A program made the translations under genes and the position numbers. From Rhizobium tumorigenes (GTDB taxonomy: Bacteria; Pseudomonadota; Alphaproteobacteria; Rhizobiales; Rhizobiaceae), in the NCBI RefSeq assembly GCF_003240565.2, contig NZ_CP117256.1, positions 310,001 through 374,000 on the forward strand: a stretch of DNA of 64,000 bases, given 5' to 3'. Below are positions 17,154-27,265 of this stretch, one piece after another. The notes beneath the pieces were generated by a model, which was not told where the DNA came from, ran no database searches, and saw only the letters and a program-made list of their open reading frames with translations. Position 1 is the stretch's first letter, and the number at the start of each line of letters is the position of its first letter.

Positions 17154-18134
17154 TCAGCTCTTGAAGAACGCGAGCAAATCCGCATTTATCAGGTCCGGAT
17201 TGGTGGCAAACATTCCATGTGGCAGAGCAGGATATGTCTTGAGCGTGCCCATTTTCAAAAGCTTCACCGCCTTCAGAGCAGTGTTGGCGATCGGAACGAT
17301 CTGGTCATCTTCGCCATGCATCACCAGAACCGGAACATCGATCTTCTTGAGATCTGCTGTGAAGTCTGTTTCAGAGAAGGCCTTGATGCAGTCATACTGC
17401 GCCTTGATGTCACCCATCATGGCCTGGCGCCACCAATCCTGCTTGGTGCCCTCGGAAACCTTCGCACCCGGCCGATTATAGCCATAGAATGGGCCTGCGG
17501 ACAGATCAGCGTAGAGCTGGGCACGGTTGCTGGCAACGCCGTTGCGAAAGCCGTCGAACACCTCGATCGGAATGCCATCCGGATTGTTCTGCGACTTCAC
17601 CATCACTGGCGGGATCGCACTGATGGTAACGGCCTTGGAAACGACACCGCCGCCGCCATGCTTGGCGACATAGCGAATGACCTCACCGCCGCCGGTGGAG
17701 TGACCAACATGGATTGCGGCCCTCAGGCTAAGATGCTTGACCAGAGCCGCGCAATCATCTGCATAGGTTTCCATGTCGTTTCTGACTGCCGAAGGGCTGG
17801 AGCGACCATGGCCGCGGCGATCGTAGGCAATGACCCGAAAGCCCTCTGCCAGGAAAAACATCATCTGAGGATCCCAGTCGTCCGCACTCAGCGGCCAGCC
17901 ATGATGAAACACGATCGGCTGGCCCGTACCCCAGTCCTTGTAGAAAATTTCCGTACCGTCGGTAACGGTGAAGGTACCCATGTTCTTATGCCCTAAATTG
18001 TCATTGGTATTTGGTTGGCTTTTCGCCAATGCCGAGAAAGGCAGGACGGCGACTGCAGTGGTGACCGCAGCCATTCCGGCCAGGACTTCGCGACGCGTAT
18101 GTCCGACGTCAATTGGTTTGTCTGTCCCAGACAT
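17154..18134 (-). CDS. Alpha/beta hydrolase, non-haem haloperoxidase-like, with Tat signal
   Basis: The 326-residue protein begins with a twin-arginine signal peptide (TRREVLAGMAAVTTAVAVLP, cleavage near AKS), so it is probably exported folded. The hydrolase core shows the oxyanion region HHGWPLSADDWDPQ, the nucleophile Ser146 in GHSTGGGE, an acid in HGEDDQIVP (about residues 276-277) and His306 in ALPHGMFA. This is the pattern of cofactor-free chloroperoxidases and esterases. It is one of three genes on the same strand (hydrolase, SDR, VOC) facing an HxlR regulator, a set that often responds to electrophiles or aromatic compounds. Confidence 0.88.
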   Translation of the reverse strand: MSGTDKPIDVGHTRREVLAGMAAVTTAVAVLPFSALAKSQPNTNDNLGHKNMGTFTVTDGTEIFYKDWGTGQPIVFHHGWPLSADDWDPQMMFFLAEGFRVIAYDRRGHGRSSPSAVRNDMETYADDCAALVKHLSLRAAIHVGHSTGGGEVIRYVAKHGGGGVVSKAVTISAIPPVMVKSQNNPDGIPIEVFDGFRNGVASNRAQLYADLSAGPFYGYNRPGAKVSEGTKQDWWRQAMMGDIKAQYDCIKAFSETDFTADLKKIDVPVLVMHGEDDQIVPIANTALKAVKLLKMGTLKTYPALPHGMFATNPDLINADLLAFFKS

Positions 18135-18232
18135 GCTGGTCTCCCTTTAGGCTTGTCGCGGCTATAGGCTGGACCATGCGGTCCCTGTTCGTTGCAGTGG
18201 CGGCAAGCTGCCAACCAGCGTGTGTTCGTCGT

Positions 18233-19195
18233 TTAGAAATGTTCCTCGACGAGTTCCTCGCTTTTTGCCCAGAGACGCTTGGCACTGTCCTGGTCGAGTG
18301 CGTATGAGCGCACGCCCTCGTCAAAGCCGCCCTCGTCGGCAACATCGGCGACACTGCAATTCTCGCAGTACCGACCGCCAACGAGATCACCATCGGCGAC
18401 GACCGCTGCCCAGACCGATGTCGCGGCGCCCTGCTCGATCGTCTTGTATTCGAGCGGCGGCGCGCCTGCTGCTTCGCTCGCCTCCTTGAGTTGGGCAACG
18501 ATGGCCTCCAATTGCTCTGGTGTCATATGGCGGATAAGCCCGGTGCTGATCACGCCAGGCATGACCGCAGCGGCGCGGATGCCACGACCACGATGCCGCC
18601 TGTCGAACTCGACGGCAAACAGTGAATTGGCGGTCTTCGAACGTGCGTACGCAACCCACGGATCGTATGCGCTTCGTTCGAAATTGGGGTCGTCCAGATT
18701 GATGTCAGCCATGCGATGGCCGGCCGATGACAGGACGACCAGGCGGCCGTTGTCGGCGATCATTGGCGCAACACGGTTGACGAGCAGGAAATGTCCAAGA
18801 TGGTTGGTTCCGAACTGCGTCTCAAACCCATCTGCCGTGCGGCCCAACGGCGTTGCCATGACACCGGCATTGGCAATGACGATATCGAAGGTCTTTGAGT
18901 CCTCCAACAGCCTGTCGCTGCAGGCGCGGATGCTGGCAAGCGACGTGAGGTCGAGTTCGACCAGCTCGAAGCTTCCTCCTCCGTCCACGGCTGCCTGCCG
19001 AACGCCCTCGGTCGCTAGACGTGCCTTAGCGAGATCGCGCGCCGCTCCCACGACCTGCGCCCCATGGGAGACCAGCGCACGAGCGGTCTCGACGCCAAGC
19101 CCGGATGAGACACCGGTGACAAGGACACGCTTGCCCGTCAGATCCAGGCCAGACAGCACGTTCCCAGTGGTAGAATGCTTTCCAAAGATTCTCAT
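18233..19195 (-). CDS. SDR family NAD(P)-dependent oxidoreductase
   Basis: A 320-residue short-chain dehydrogenase related to the retinol dehydrogenase/WW-domain oxidoreductase group. The cofactor loop TGVSSGLG is at residues 27-34, NAG at 109-111, the catalytic Ser near SSAGH at 156-160, and YxxxK is Y183-K187. Its stop is about 100 bp before the start of the hydrolase gene, and its start is 35 bp after the end of the VOC gene, so the three are likely one transcript. The substrate is unknown. Confidence 0.9.
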   Translation of the reverse strand: MRIFGKHSTTGNVLSGLDLTGKRVLVTGVSSGLGVETARALVSHGAQVVGAARDLAKARLATEGVRQAAVDGGGSFELVELDLTSLASIRACSDRLLEDSKTFDIVIANAGVMATPLGRTADGFETQFGTNHLGHFLLVNRVAPMIADNGRLVVLSSAGHRMADINLDDPNFERSAYDPWVAYARSKTANSLFAVEFDRRHRGRGIRAAAVMPGVISTGLIRHMTPEQLEAIVAQLKEASEAAGAPPLEYKTIEQGAATSVWAAVVADGDLVGGRYCENCSVADVADEGGFDEGVRSYALDQDSAKRLWAKSEELVEEHF

Positions 19196-19230
19196 GATCC
19201 CCTCCTTTTCGAATGCACGGCCGTGGCAGG

Positions 19231-19608
19231 TCAGCTCTTGTGAACGACTTCGAAGGAATAGCCGTCGGGATCGACCACGTCGGCTGCGTAATAGCCGGGA
19301 TAGTACTCCAGTCGTGCACGTGGGGAGATGTTGTTCTTGGCGCCTGCCGCGATGGCGGCCTCGTAGAACGTGTCGACGAGTGCATTGCTGCCGGCCTTGA
19401 AGCCCCAGTGGATCGCGTCAGGGTTGAGAGTTCCCTGCTTCAGCCAAAAGATGGCACTCTGGCCGTCGCCAAAACCCCAGAGATCCGGATGGCCGTTTTC
19501 GCCTTTGAACGGCATGAAGAACTTGATGTCCAACGGCTTGAGTGCCGCTTCGTAGAACGCGAGCGATGTTTTGATGTCGCTGACGGTCAAGATGATGTGG
19601 TCGAGCAT
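19231..19608 (-). CDS. VOC family protein (glyoxalase-like)
   Basis: A protein of 125 residues from the ATG of MLDHIILTVSDI, preceded by an AGGACA ribosome site; a start nine codons earlier is possible. It shows two beta-alpha-beta-beta-beta modules: HIILTVSDIKTSLAFYEAAL first, and YYAADVVDPDGYSFEVVHK at the end, with a metal-ligand-like His near the N-terminus and Glu near the C-terminus. Members include glyoxalases, dioxygenases and resistance proteins. It is the first gene of the minus-strand trio and is divergent from the HxlR gene. Confidence 0.85.
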   Translation of the reverse strand: MLDHIILTVSDIKTSLAFYEAALKPLDIKFFMPFKGENGHPDLWGFGDGQSAIFWLKQGTLNPDAIHWGFKAGSNALVDTFYEAAIAAGAKNNISPRARLEYYPGYYAADVVDPDGYSFEVVHKS

Positions 19609-19790
19609 GGGGATGTCCTGTCCTTTGGTATTCATGTGTGAAACGCCGCCTCATCCCGGAAAGGGGACGACCGCGAAGCTGGTTGTCTTTCCCCGCGATT
19701 TGCACTAACGTTTCGTAAGCAAGTTCTACGTTGTCAGTGGAAACTCCGCAAGAACGCACGTCAATGTTGGGAACTAACAGCGAGGTAAGT

Positions 19791-20189
19791 ATGCGTAAAA
19801 GCACCGCAAAAATTCAGCTTGAGCCCGGTCTTCTGTGCCGCAACGAAGATCCGATCGCCTTCCGTGAACTACTGACCAAGGTGGGTGACAAGTGGAGTAT
19901 CTTCACAATGCTTGCACTTTCCATGCTTCCCGGCGAGCGCGCTCGGTTCTCGGAACTCAAGAGATCCATTCCGACAATATCCGAGAGAATGCTGGCATTG
20001 ACGCTGCGCAACCTGGAGCGCGATGGGCTGGTGACGAGGGAGCTTTTTCCCGAGGTTCCGCCACGGGTAGAGTATGAACTCACCGCCATGGGCAAGAGCT
20101 TGTTGCCAGCATTGCAAGGCTTGGTGGACTGGGTTGCCGCGTATTCGGACAAGGTGAAAGTCGCCCGGAACGTCTTTGATTCCAAGTGA
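19791..20189 (+). CDS. HxlR family transcriptional regulator
   Basis: A winged-helix protein of about 132 residues from the ATG after GAGGTAAGT; longer in-frame starts exist at 19731 and 19764. The MarR/HxlR fold is plain: LTKVGDKWSIFTMLAL, then RFSELKRSIPTISERMLALT, then LRNLERDGLVTRELFPEVPP, with the wing VEYELTAMG. A cysteine early in the protein (LLCRNEDP) matches the redox or electrophile-sensing position of some members. The 180-bp gap to the divergent VOC gene probably holds its operator. Confidence 0.88.
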   Translation: MRKSTAKIQLEPGLLCRNEDPIAFRELLTKVGDKWSIFTMLALSMLPGERARFSELKRSIPTISERMLALTLRNLERDGLVTRELFPEVPPRVEYELTAMGKSLLPALQGLVDWVAAYSDKVKVARNVFDSK

Positions 20190-20273
20190 TCGCGACGAAC
20201 ATTGCTATCCCCTGCTCATCGGCACACCAGCCTGGAAATCACAGCGGCCCAACGTCCTCTAGAGGAAACCGAA

Positions 20274-20657
20274 ATGCAGATGATTCCGAGAGATCCCAGC
20301 GATGGCATCTATCCGACGACAGATTACGTGCACGCGATGGAAGTCAGCGGCGCGGCACGATTCCTCTTTCTCAGCGGCACTATGGGGCTTGATACCGATG
20401 GCAATGCTCCACCCGGCCTGGAGGAGTAGTTAGAGCTGGTCTGGTCCAATATCCGGCGGATCCTCGCGGAAGCAAACATGACAACGGACAATATCGTGCG
20501 CCTGACCAGCTATCTTCGCGATGCTTCGTATTCGACTGCAAATCAGAATGCCCGCATCAAGGCATTGGGTGATCGGCGCATCCCGACCACCGCAGTCGTG
20601 GCTGGCACGCTCTTATCGGATTGGCTGGTTGAGATTGAAGTGATCGCCGCCGCGTGA
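20274..20657 (+). pseudogene. ridA: RidA family protein interrupted by an amber codon
   Basis: From the ATG after AGAGGAAACC the frame reads as a full 127-residue RidA/YjgF protein, the family that hydrolyses reactive enamines and imines. Codon 52 is TAG (20427-20429, reading PGLEE*LELVW), after which the frame continues without any other lesion through ILAEANMTTDNIVRLTSYL, ALGDRRIPTTAVVAG and EIEVIAAA. A single CAG-to-TAG change explains it. It lies behind the HxlR gene on the same strand. It is either a recent pseudogene or depends on suppression. Confidence 0.85.
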
Positions 20658-20676
20658 CGGCGAATGTGATCGGACG

Positions 20677-20695
20677 CCTTGAACGGAATCGAACC
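20677..20695 (+). repeat. T-arm-like intergenic motif
   Basis: CCTTGAACGGAATCGAACC, one of seven close copies of the pattern (C/T)CTTGA-N4-AT-N-CGAACC found in gene-free DNA of this window. Confidence 0.5.
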
Positions 20696-20798
20696 ATTGC
20701 CGCCTCGGGCAAGAAAGAGAACAACCTGTCTTTCTCTATGGGTCGTTTCACACCTAGATCCATTGCTTGATCGGGGTCATTCGTGAAGGACTTTGACA

Positions 20799-21663
20799 TC
20801 ACCGTACCATCAAATGCCTAAGCTCCTCCGACAGCGGAGCGTCAACTGACAAATCCTTTCGAATCAGGCCATGACTCCATCGTTTGTAGGAGCGTGGCGC
20901 ATGCCATGGGGGACAGTCGACAATGGGATACCAGCAGACGCCGACAACTAGCACTCCATGGAATGTGGCTATGTTGACCTGATCCAACACATGGCGCAAC
21001 CAGCTTCCCTTATGCAGGCCGGGATGCCGCCGATGATGAACGGGATGCCCATCATGCCAGCTTGTCTCGGATACCATGATCGGCTTGCGATAGCGACGCC
21101 ATGTTTTCATCAGGACCTTCGCCAAGGCTGTCCGAGCGGTATGCGGATAATAGTTGACGCCCACGACGTCGACGCCGACAGCCGCCATGATGGCGTCCGT
21201 TGCCTCGAACTGTCGGTCACCCACTCCGGTGATAGGATCATTGGTCAGGATACCAACATCCGGATGATGATCGCGGGCGACACGGGCCATTGTAACCGCC
21301 ATCTCGATTGCTTCATGCTTGGGCATTTTCGCGATAGCGGGGTAAAGCGATGGTTCGTTGACCGGGCAGAGCCAAAGTTTCTCCGGACCATTAATTGCAA
21401 GTGCCTTTTCGGACGCAAGCCTTGCACAGCGGATTGGGTCTTCGTTTCGATGATAATGCGACAGATCCCATATCACTTCTAAGCCTGCGTCTTTCGCCGC
21501 CAAAAGCCGCTCGCGCACGCTGTGACCTGGAACGAGGCCGTCGCGGACCGTCAATAAGCCATGATCGCGAACAATGCGATAGTGCTCAGCCATCCTCGTC
21601 TGAGCGGCGTGCTTCGTCGTTACCAACAGATCATGATGGCCACCGTGGACGAGGCCACATGAA
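20799..21663 (-). pseudogene. Glycoside hydrolase-like TIM-barrel gene, 5' truncated
   Basis: About 285 residues of a retaining glycosidase-like barrel remain: VRDHGLLTVRDGL, then LEVIWDLSHYHR, a probable acid/base in LCPVNEPSLYP, VGVNYYPH, and a probable nucleophile in PIMVSETSWHDGHP. This layout is that of GH1/GH5-like families. Toward the 5' end the similarity stops near FSCGLVHGG at about 21660, exactly where the truncated receiver domain of the next gene begins on the other strand. The amino-terminal barrel strands and start codon are gone, so the gene is probably dead. Confidence 0.65.
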
Positions 21664-22926
21664 AAGACGCTCCCGGATCTCGTGCTCACAGACGTCATGA
21701 TGCCTGAGCTGGATGGGTTTCGTCTACTGGCCGCACTGAGATCGAACAAGCGGACCGCCGACTTGCCGGTCATCCTCCTGTCTGCTCGCGCGGGCGAGGA
21801 AGCCCGCATCGAGGGGCTCGGCGCGAGAGCGGACGATTATATCGTCAAACCGTTTTCCGCGACCGAGTTGGTCGCCCGGGTCGGAAGCACTCTGCGTCTC
21901 GAGGAGCAACGAAGCCGCTCGTCCAGGAATGAGCGCGCCACGTTGCGGCTGACCGAAGCCAGGCTTAGGGTCGCACTGCAAGCTGGACGGCTTGGCGCCT
22001 GGGAGCTTCATGTCGAAAGTGGCGAGGTGAAACGCTCCTCACTCCATGACACGGTGTTCGGATATGACGAGCCGCGCGCGACTTGGACATATCAAGATTT
22101 CATGGATCACGTCCTTCCCGAGGACAAGGATCGTGTTGATGCAAGTCTTCATGAGGCGATTGCCCAGAAAGGCGTCTGGCATTTCGAGTGCCAGATCCGC
22201 AGGGCAGATGGCGAATTGCGTTGGATTGAGGCGCTCGGCGGTCCCGCCCCGGAGACCGATGGCAGCGTCGAAACGATGCTGGGCGTCGTCAGCGACATCA
22301 GCGATCGGAAATTGCACGACGAGCGGCAGAAGATGCTGCTCGACGAGTTGAACCATCGGGTCAAGAACACGCTTGCGACCGTGCAATCGATCACGACGCA
22401 GACCCAGAAGTCTTCACCAACGCCTGAGGCTTTCGCCCGTGCGCTCGAAGGCCGTGTTCTAGCGCTTTCGCGTGCCCATGAACTGCTGACCGAATCCGCC
22501 TGGCAGGGCGCTTCGCTGCAAGACGTCGTTCAGCGATCGATGTCAGCCCAGCGGATAAACGGGGAGCACGTCTCCATCTCCGGGCCGCGTATCCGCCTCG
22601 ACCCGAATGCCTCGGTATCCCTCAGCATGGCTTTTCACGAACTCAGCGCGAATGCCGTTGAGTTTGGCGCCCTGTCGAATGGCAGTGGGCATGTGGATGT
22701 CTCGTGGGCAATGGACGGCGTAAATCCCGGGGTGATCAGCGTCGTCTGGCAGGAGAGTGGCGGCCCGCCGGTGAGTACCCCGTTCGAGCGCGGTTTCGGC
22801 TCGGGCCTGCTCGAGCGCGCCCTGCCGCGCGAACTCGGCGGGACGATCAGCCTTGAATTCAATCCTGACGGTCTGCGATGCGTAATGCGCCTCCCGTTGT
22901 CGCGGAAACTGGAGACCATGGCTTGA
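21664..22926 (+). pseudogene. Hybrid receiver-PAS-HWE histidine kinase, 5' truncated
   Basis: The open frame starts inside a receiver domain: TLPDLVLTDVMMPELDGF contains the phospho-acceptor Asp, and YIVKPFSA the conserved Lys, but the N-terminal acidic pair and first strands are missing. A PAS domain follows (about residues 95-210, counting from GTG 21682). Next comes an HWE kinase core with His225 in LDELNHRVKNTLATVQS, the N box FHELSANAVEFGAL and a GFGSGLLERALP glycine box. The missing sequence was lost at the junction with the glycosidase fragment. The kinase part could still be translated from GTG 21682 but lacks its original start. Confidence 0.75.
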
Positions 22927-23306
22927 TATCGGATCCTACCCTGAATGGTCTACGCGTCCTGGTGGTTGAGGATGAAGCGCTCGTCGCGATGATGGTCGAA
23001 GACTTCCTCGCGGATCTCGGGTGCACGGTCGTGGATGTGGCTGCCAACGTCCCTGCCGCCCTGGATGTCGCGAACGACCACGGTGTGACTCTCGACGGAG
23101 CGGTCCTGGACGTGAACCTTGGAGGCGAAAAGGTATTTCCAGTCGCCGACGCGCTGCAGATGCGCGGCATTCCGTTCATCTTCGCGACGGGCTACGGTGC
23201 AGCGGGCATAGATGAAAGATTCAGCAAAGCTCAGGTCCTGTCCAAGCCCTATGATGTCCGCGCTCTTCAGGCAGCTCTCGTATCTTCGGGGATGCGACGA
23301 AATTGA
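22923..23306 (+). CDS. Single-domain response regulator
   Basis: A CheY-like protein of 127 residues. The best start is TTG 22923, which overlaps the kinase stop (TTGA) and has GGAG about 9 bases upstream; an ATG at 22878 has no ribosome site. Receiver landmarks are VLVVEDEALVAMM (acidic pair), the phospho-acceptor in DGAVLDVNLGG, a Thr in FATGYG and the Lys in VLSKPYD. There is no output domain. In this lineage such proteins receive phosphate from HWE kinases, and the coupling to the upstream kinase supports that. Confidence 0.88.
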   Translation: MISDPTLNGLRVLVVEDEALVAMMVEDFLADLGCTVVDVAANVPAALDVANDHGVTLDGAVLDVNLGGEKVFPVADALQMRGIPFIFATGYGAAGIDERFSKAQVLSKPYDVRALQAALVSSGMRRN

Positions 23307-23478
23307 TAGTGAGAGTTCAATTTCTCCGCCGTTTAGCGGAAGCCATTGCGCTCTGAATACGTTGGTGCGATTTCGCACTGAATGGGCGCTGGGATGAATA
23401 GCGGGCGGGGCACGTTGACGGCCTTTCCCTGTAGAACTACCCTAGATACCAGGGCCAAATCTCAGCGGGGATGCGAGG

Positions 23479-24657
23479 ATGTCACAAGCGGTATCCGAGC
23501 AATTGTTCTCGGAGGTTTTTATAACCGATCAGCTGGAACACCGGCGTATCGAACGGGCAGACTTTCTAAAAGAGAAAATCGCGCTTCAGGACCTTGCTTC
23601 GCGCATGGTGACGGACCCCGACGCGGTTCTCCCCCGGTTCGTTGAACTGGCGATGCAAATGACCGGTGGCACGTCAGCTGGCCTTAGCATCTTTGACCAG
23701 AATGCGTCCGAGTTCAAATGGCTGCACCTTTGCGGCGAACTTGCAGCCTTTGAAGGTGCGTCCACGCCTCGCAACTACAGCCCATGCGGAGTGACCTTGG
23801 ACGTCCTTGTCCCTGTTCTCTGCCGACATCCAGAATGGGCATACAGTTGGGTAGCCGATGCGCAGATTGCCCTTCCCGAAGTCCTTCTCGTTCCTTTGCT
23901 GATTGGCGGAAAAGAAGCCATCGGGACATTGTGGATTGCGTCTGGCGTCGATGAGCACTTCACGTCGGAACATGCCCGCGTCGCGTCCGAGCTCGCCACC
24001 TTCGTGGGCATCGCCATGCATGTGAAGCGAGGAGAAGAACGGATCAGGCAGGCGCTTGAAGCCCAGGAAACACTGACGCGGGAAATGAACCACCGCGTGA
24101 AGAACCTGTTTGCCCTGACGGAAGGCATGCTTCGTCAAACGCTCCGCGCCTCCGACTCCAAGGAGGAGATGGCCGAAGCTTTGTCGGGCCGTTTGAGAGC
24201 ACTGTCCAGCGCCTACTCGCTAGTGCTACGCGACAACCTTGCGGAGGAAGGCGACCTGGATTTGCGAACGCTCACCGAAGCGATCCTGAGCCCACATGTT
24301 CATGGGGCTTCCGACCAGGTCTTTATTGTCGGCGACCGTCTGATCTGCGCTGAAAGGGCGGCAACGTCCATCGCGCTCATTTTGAACGAATTGGCGACCA
24401 ATGCTGTGAAGTACGGTGCGCTCGGATCGGACGGCGGGGCCGTTTCAATCACGTGGCGAATTTTGGACGGAAACCTTGAGCTCGACTGGGTCGAATCGAA
24501 CGGTCCGCTTGTCACCGAACCAATTCGCGTAGGCTTCGGAAACAAGTTGGTAGAGACGACCATCGTCAGGCAGTATCGTGGCAGCTTGCAATATCAGTGG
24601 CTGTCGAGCGGGCTGTCGGTGGCAATTACAATCCCCAAATCGACGATCCTGGCGTAG
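23479..24657 (+). CDS. GAF-domain HWE sensor histidine kinase
   Basis: A 392-residue soluble kinase. A GAF domain occupies residues about 45-185 (TSAGLSIFD, FKWLHLCGELAAFEG, CGVTLD, VPLLIGGKEAIGTLWI). The HWE core has phospho-accepting His205 in REMNHRVKNLFALTEGM, N box LNELATNAVKYGAL, and a G box in RVGFGNKLVETTI. There is no transmembrane segment. It resembles light- or redox-responsive bathy-kinase relatives only in its kinase part; the GAF ligand is not evident. It lies 172 bp after the receiver gene and is probably part of the same signalling patch. Confidence 0.88.
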   Translation: MSQAVSEQLFSEVFITDQLEHRRIERADFLKEKIALQDLASRMVTDPDAVLPRFVELAMQMTGGTSAGLSIFDQNASEFKWLHLCGELAAFEGASTPRNYSPCGVTLDVLVPVLCRHPEWAYSWVADAQIALPEVLLVPLLIGGKEAIGTLWIASGVDEHFTSEHARVASELATFVGIAMHVKRGEERIRQALEAQETLTREMNHRVKNLFALTEGMLRQTLRASDSKEEMAEALSGRLRALSSAYSLVLRDNLAEEGDLDLRTLTEAILSPHVHGASDQVFIVGDRLICAERAATSIALILNELATNAVKYGALGSDGGAVSITWRILDGNLELDWVESNGPLVTEPIRVGFGNKLVETTIVRQYRGSLQYQWLSSGLSVAITIPKSTILA

Positions 24658-25127
24658 CGACTATGAGACTGGAGGAGGCCTTCCCGGGCAGGCAGATCCA
24701 TGGTTTTAATGCGATCTGAACCCTTGACCACTCACGCTGTGAGACGTTTTTCAAGCAATATCATGGAGTTGGCGCGTAAAGGTGATTTATGGAACTCCGG
24801 TCTTCTGTGGGTCCGAGGTGTCAACCGCAGCCCGGCCGTTACCGCCCGCCACAGTATGGTCGCAACCTACAGTCACGGCGAAGCCGCACTTGAAGTTTGT
24901 TTCAACCAGCGAGCCAATATTTATGCTTCTTCTTGCTACGTCCTGCACTCTTGCTAGTGCCGGCACTAGAATTTCCAATGCTATCCTTGGCCTCGCAAGA
25001 AGGCCTTAACTCGAGCAGTCCATTGGATCAACTTATTGGTAATTTTAATAAACCTATTGTTCATTTTAGGCATGTAGCATTTACCAAGATATTTCATTTT
25101 TAACCGTGCAGATGATGGGCTTTCACC
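24658..25127. other. Gene-free stretch before the chemoreceptor
   Basis: No conserved frame is seen. The last 130 bases are AT-rich and presumably carry the chemoreceptor promoter, but I could not pick a convincing -35/-10 pair. Confidence 0.4.
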
Positions 25128-27089
25128 ATGCAGAACATCCCGATTATAGGTAAATTCCTGTCAATAATGGCCTTGTTTGGGCTATTTGCGATTGGTGTCG
25201 CGGGCTACGCCGCTTTTCAAATTAAGGCAACAGATACCGCTTACAGTAATCTTCTGGATGGCGAAACAGTTGCTGCGCTCTACTCGGCCCGTGCGAACAG
25301 AGCGTTACAGGGATCGCGCGCAGCGATCGGAGACTTGTTGATAGCGCGATCGGATGAAACCAACAGTACTGCGACAAAAGAATTCCAGACGCAACATGAC
25401 AATTTCATCAAGTATATGGACTTGGCCATTGCGGCCCTTCCCTCCTACGCCGACGCTCCTTTGTTGAAGGCGGACAGCCTTGCCCTGATCGACAACGCTT
25501 GCGGAAATACTATTGCTCTCGCCAAGAAATCGTCGACGGCAGAAGACATCACGGCGAGCCAAGGGGTATTTCTGAACGAATGCCAGCCAGGTTTCGCAAC
25601 TTTGGCGCCACGATTTACGAAAATGGTCGACTCCATCTCTGCTATAAGCACTGTAACCAGTGACGGCCTGACTGCATCTTCCAACTACACGGCTGTGCTA
25701 ACTGTCGTCGGGGTTATCGGCGGACTTCTGGTTGTCCTTGCAATTGGCTTCTTTGCAATCCGGTCGTGGCTAGTGACGCCGATCCGGGGCCTGGCTGAGA
25801 CGATGGGCACGCTCGCCGGTGGCGATCTGTCTGCAAACGTTGCCGGTACCGAGCGCCGTGACGAAGTTGGAACGATGGCAAAGGCCGTTCAGGTCTTCAA
25901 GGACAACGGCCTGCGCAGCCTCCAGATGGAGCAGGAAGCGGCCACCGTCCGCAATACAAGCGAAGCCGAACGTGCGCGCACTGCAGAGGCAGACCAGAAG
26001 CGTACGAGCGAGATGGCTCAGGCTACCTCCGGTCTTGGCGAAGGCTTGCAGCATCTCTCCAGCGGCGACCTCACCTTCCAGCTCAACGAACCGTTTGCGG
26101 CCGCCTTCGAAGGCCTGCGGTCGGACTTCAACAACACCGTCGAACGTCTCCGCGAGACACTTTCGTCTGTGAGCCTGGCAACCGGCTCAATCGACAGCGG
26201 CTCCCGCGAACTGAGCCAGAGCGCCAACGACCTTTCCAAGCGGACCGAGCAGCAGGCTGCGGCCCTTGAAGAAACTGCCGCGGCGCTCGACCAGATCACC
26301 ACCAACGTCGCCAATTCCTCCAAGCGTGCCGAAGAAGCTCGCTCGGTGGCAATCGAGGCCAATCAGTCGGCCCGTCAATCCGGCGAGGTTGTGTCCAATG
26401 CTGTCGATGCCATGCAGCGGATCGAGCAATCCTCAACCCAGATCTCGAACATCATCGGCGTCATCGACGAAATTGCCTTCCAGACAAACCTCCTGGCCCT
26501 GAATGCAGGCGTCGAGGCAGCACGCGCCGGAGAGGCCGGCAAGGGTTTTGCCGTTGTCGCGCAGGAAGTGCGTGAACTGGCTCAACGCTCGGCGCAGGCA
26601 GCCAAGGAAATCAAGGGGCTGATCCGCAATTCTGCAACCGAAGTCGAAAGCGGCGTCAAACTGGTGACCGCAACAGGCGAGGCCCTCAAGATCATCGAAG
26701 GCCAGGTCATTTCCATCAACACCCAACTCGACGCGATCGCAACGTCCTCGCGGGAACAGTCGATCGGACTTGCTGAAGTCAATACGGCTGTCAACCAGAT
26801 GGATCAGGTCACCCAGCAAAACGCGGCGATGGTCGAAGAGGCCACGGCTGCTAGCGTCTCGCTGGCAGATGAGTCCGACAAGCTTCGCCAGTTGATCAGC
26901 CAGTTCCAGCTCGGACGCAGCGCTCCATCCAATGCAGGCACCAAAAACAGAACGACCAGCCATGCTCCAACCCCGATCCACGCCGGGCAAAAGCCTGTCT
27001 CCTCGCCGGCTAGACGCATGGTAGGCCAGGTCGCAAAAGCATTCGGTCTCAACACCGCCGCCAAAGCCGAAAGCTGGGAAGAGTTCTGA
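25128..27089 (+). CDS. Methyl-accepting chemotaxis protein
   Basis: The 653-residue chemoreceptor has TM1 at about residues 8-30, a helical periplasmic four-helix-type sensor (about 31-190), and TM2 at about 188-212. A HAMP domain ([20 protein letters not shown]) and a second HAMP-like segment ([17 protein letters not shown]) follow, then a long signalling coiled coil. The conserved hairpin tip is [18 protein letters not shown]. Glu/Gln-rich methylation helices flank it. The C-terminus is SWEEF, a pentapeptide of the kind that tethers CheR/CheB. No che genes are nearby, so it would feed a chemotaxis system elsewhere. Confidence 0.93.
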   Translation: MQNIPIIGKFLSIMALFGLFAIGVAGYAAFQIKATDTAYSNLLDGETVAALYSARANRALQGSRAAIGDLLIARSDETNSTATKEFQTQHDNFIKYMDLAIAALPSYADAPLLKADSLALIDNACGNTIALAKKSSTAEDITASQGVFLNECQPGFATLAPRFTKMVDSISAISTVTSDGLTASSNYTAVLTVVGVIGGLLVVLAIGFFAIRSWLVTPIRGLAETMGTLAGGDLSANVAGTERRDEVGTMAKAVQVFKDNGLRSLQMEQEAATVRNTSEAERARTAEADQKRTSEMAQATSGLGEGLQHLSSGDLTFQLNEPFAAAFEGLRSDFNNTVERLRETLSSVSLATGSIDSGSRELSQSANDLSKRTEQQAAALEETAAALDQITTNVANSSKRAEEARSVAIEANQSARQSGEVVSNAVDAMQRIEQSSTQISNIIGVIDEIAFQTNLLALNAGVEAARAGEAGKGFAVVAQEVRELAQRSAQAAKEIKGLIRNSATEVESGVKLVTATGEALKIIEGQVISINTQLDAIATSSREQSIGLAEVNTAVNQMDQVTQQNAAMVEEATAASVSLADESDKLRQLISQFQLGRSAPSNAGTKNRTTSHAPTPIHAGQKPVSSPARRMVGQVAKAFGLNTAAKAESWEEF

Positions 27090-27265
27090 CGCCAGGCGCC
27101 ACATCGTAGAATACAAGAGAGCGCGGGCGCGCTGTGTACATGCGGCCACGACGAGAGCAATCGTATGCTTGTAGAAAGCTTTGAAGAGACCGAGCTGCTC
27201 GCCGGCGAACATCCTTGAAGCCATTCTCGCTACAGGCAGATTAATTTAAGGTGCCCTAGGAAGAG

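Noticed and set aside
18279..19400. 373-codon plus-strand frame opposite the SDR gene
   Set aside because: Antisense of a well-supported SDR with complete TGxxxGxG and YxxxK motifs.
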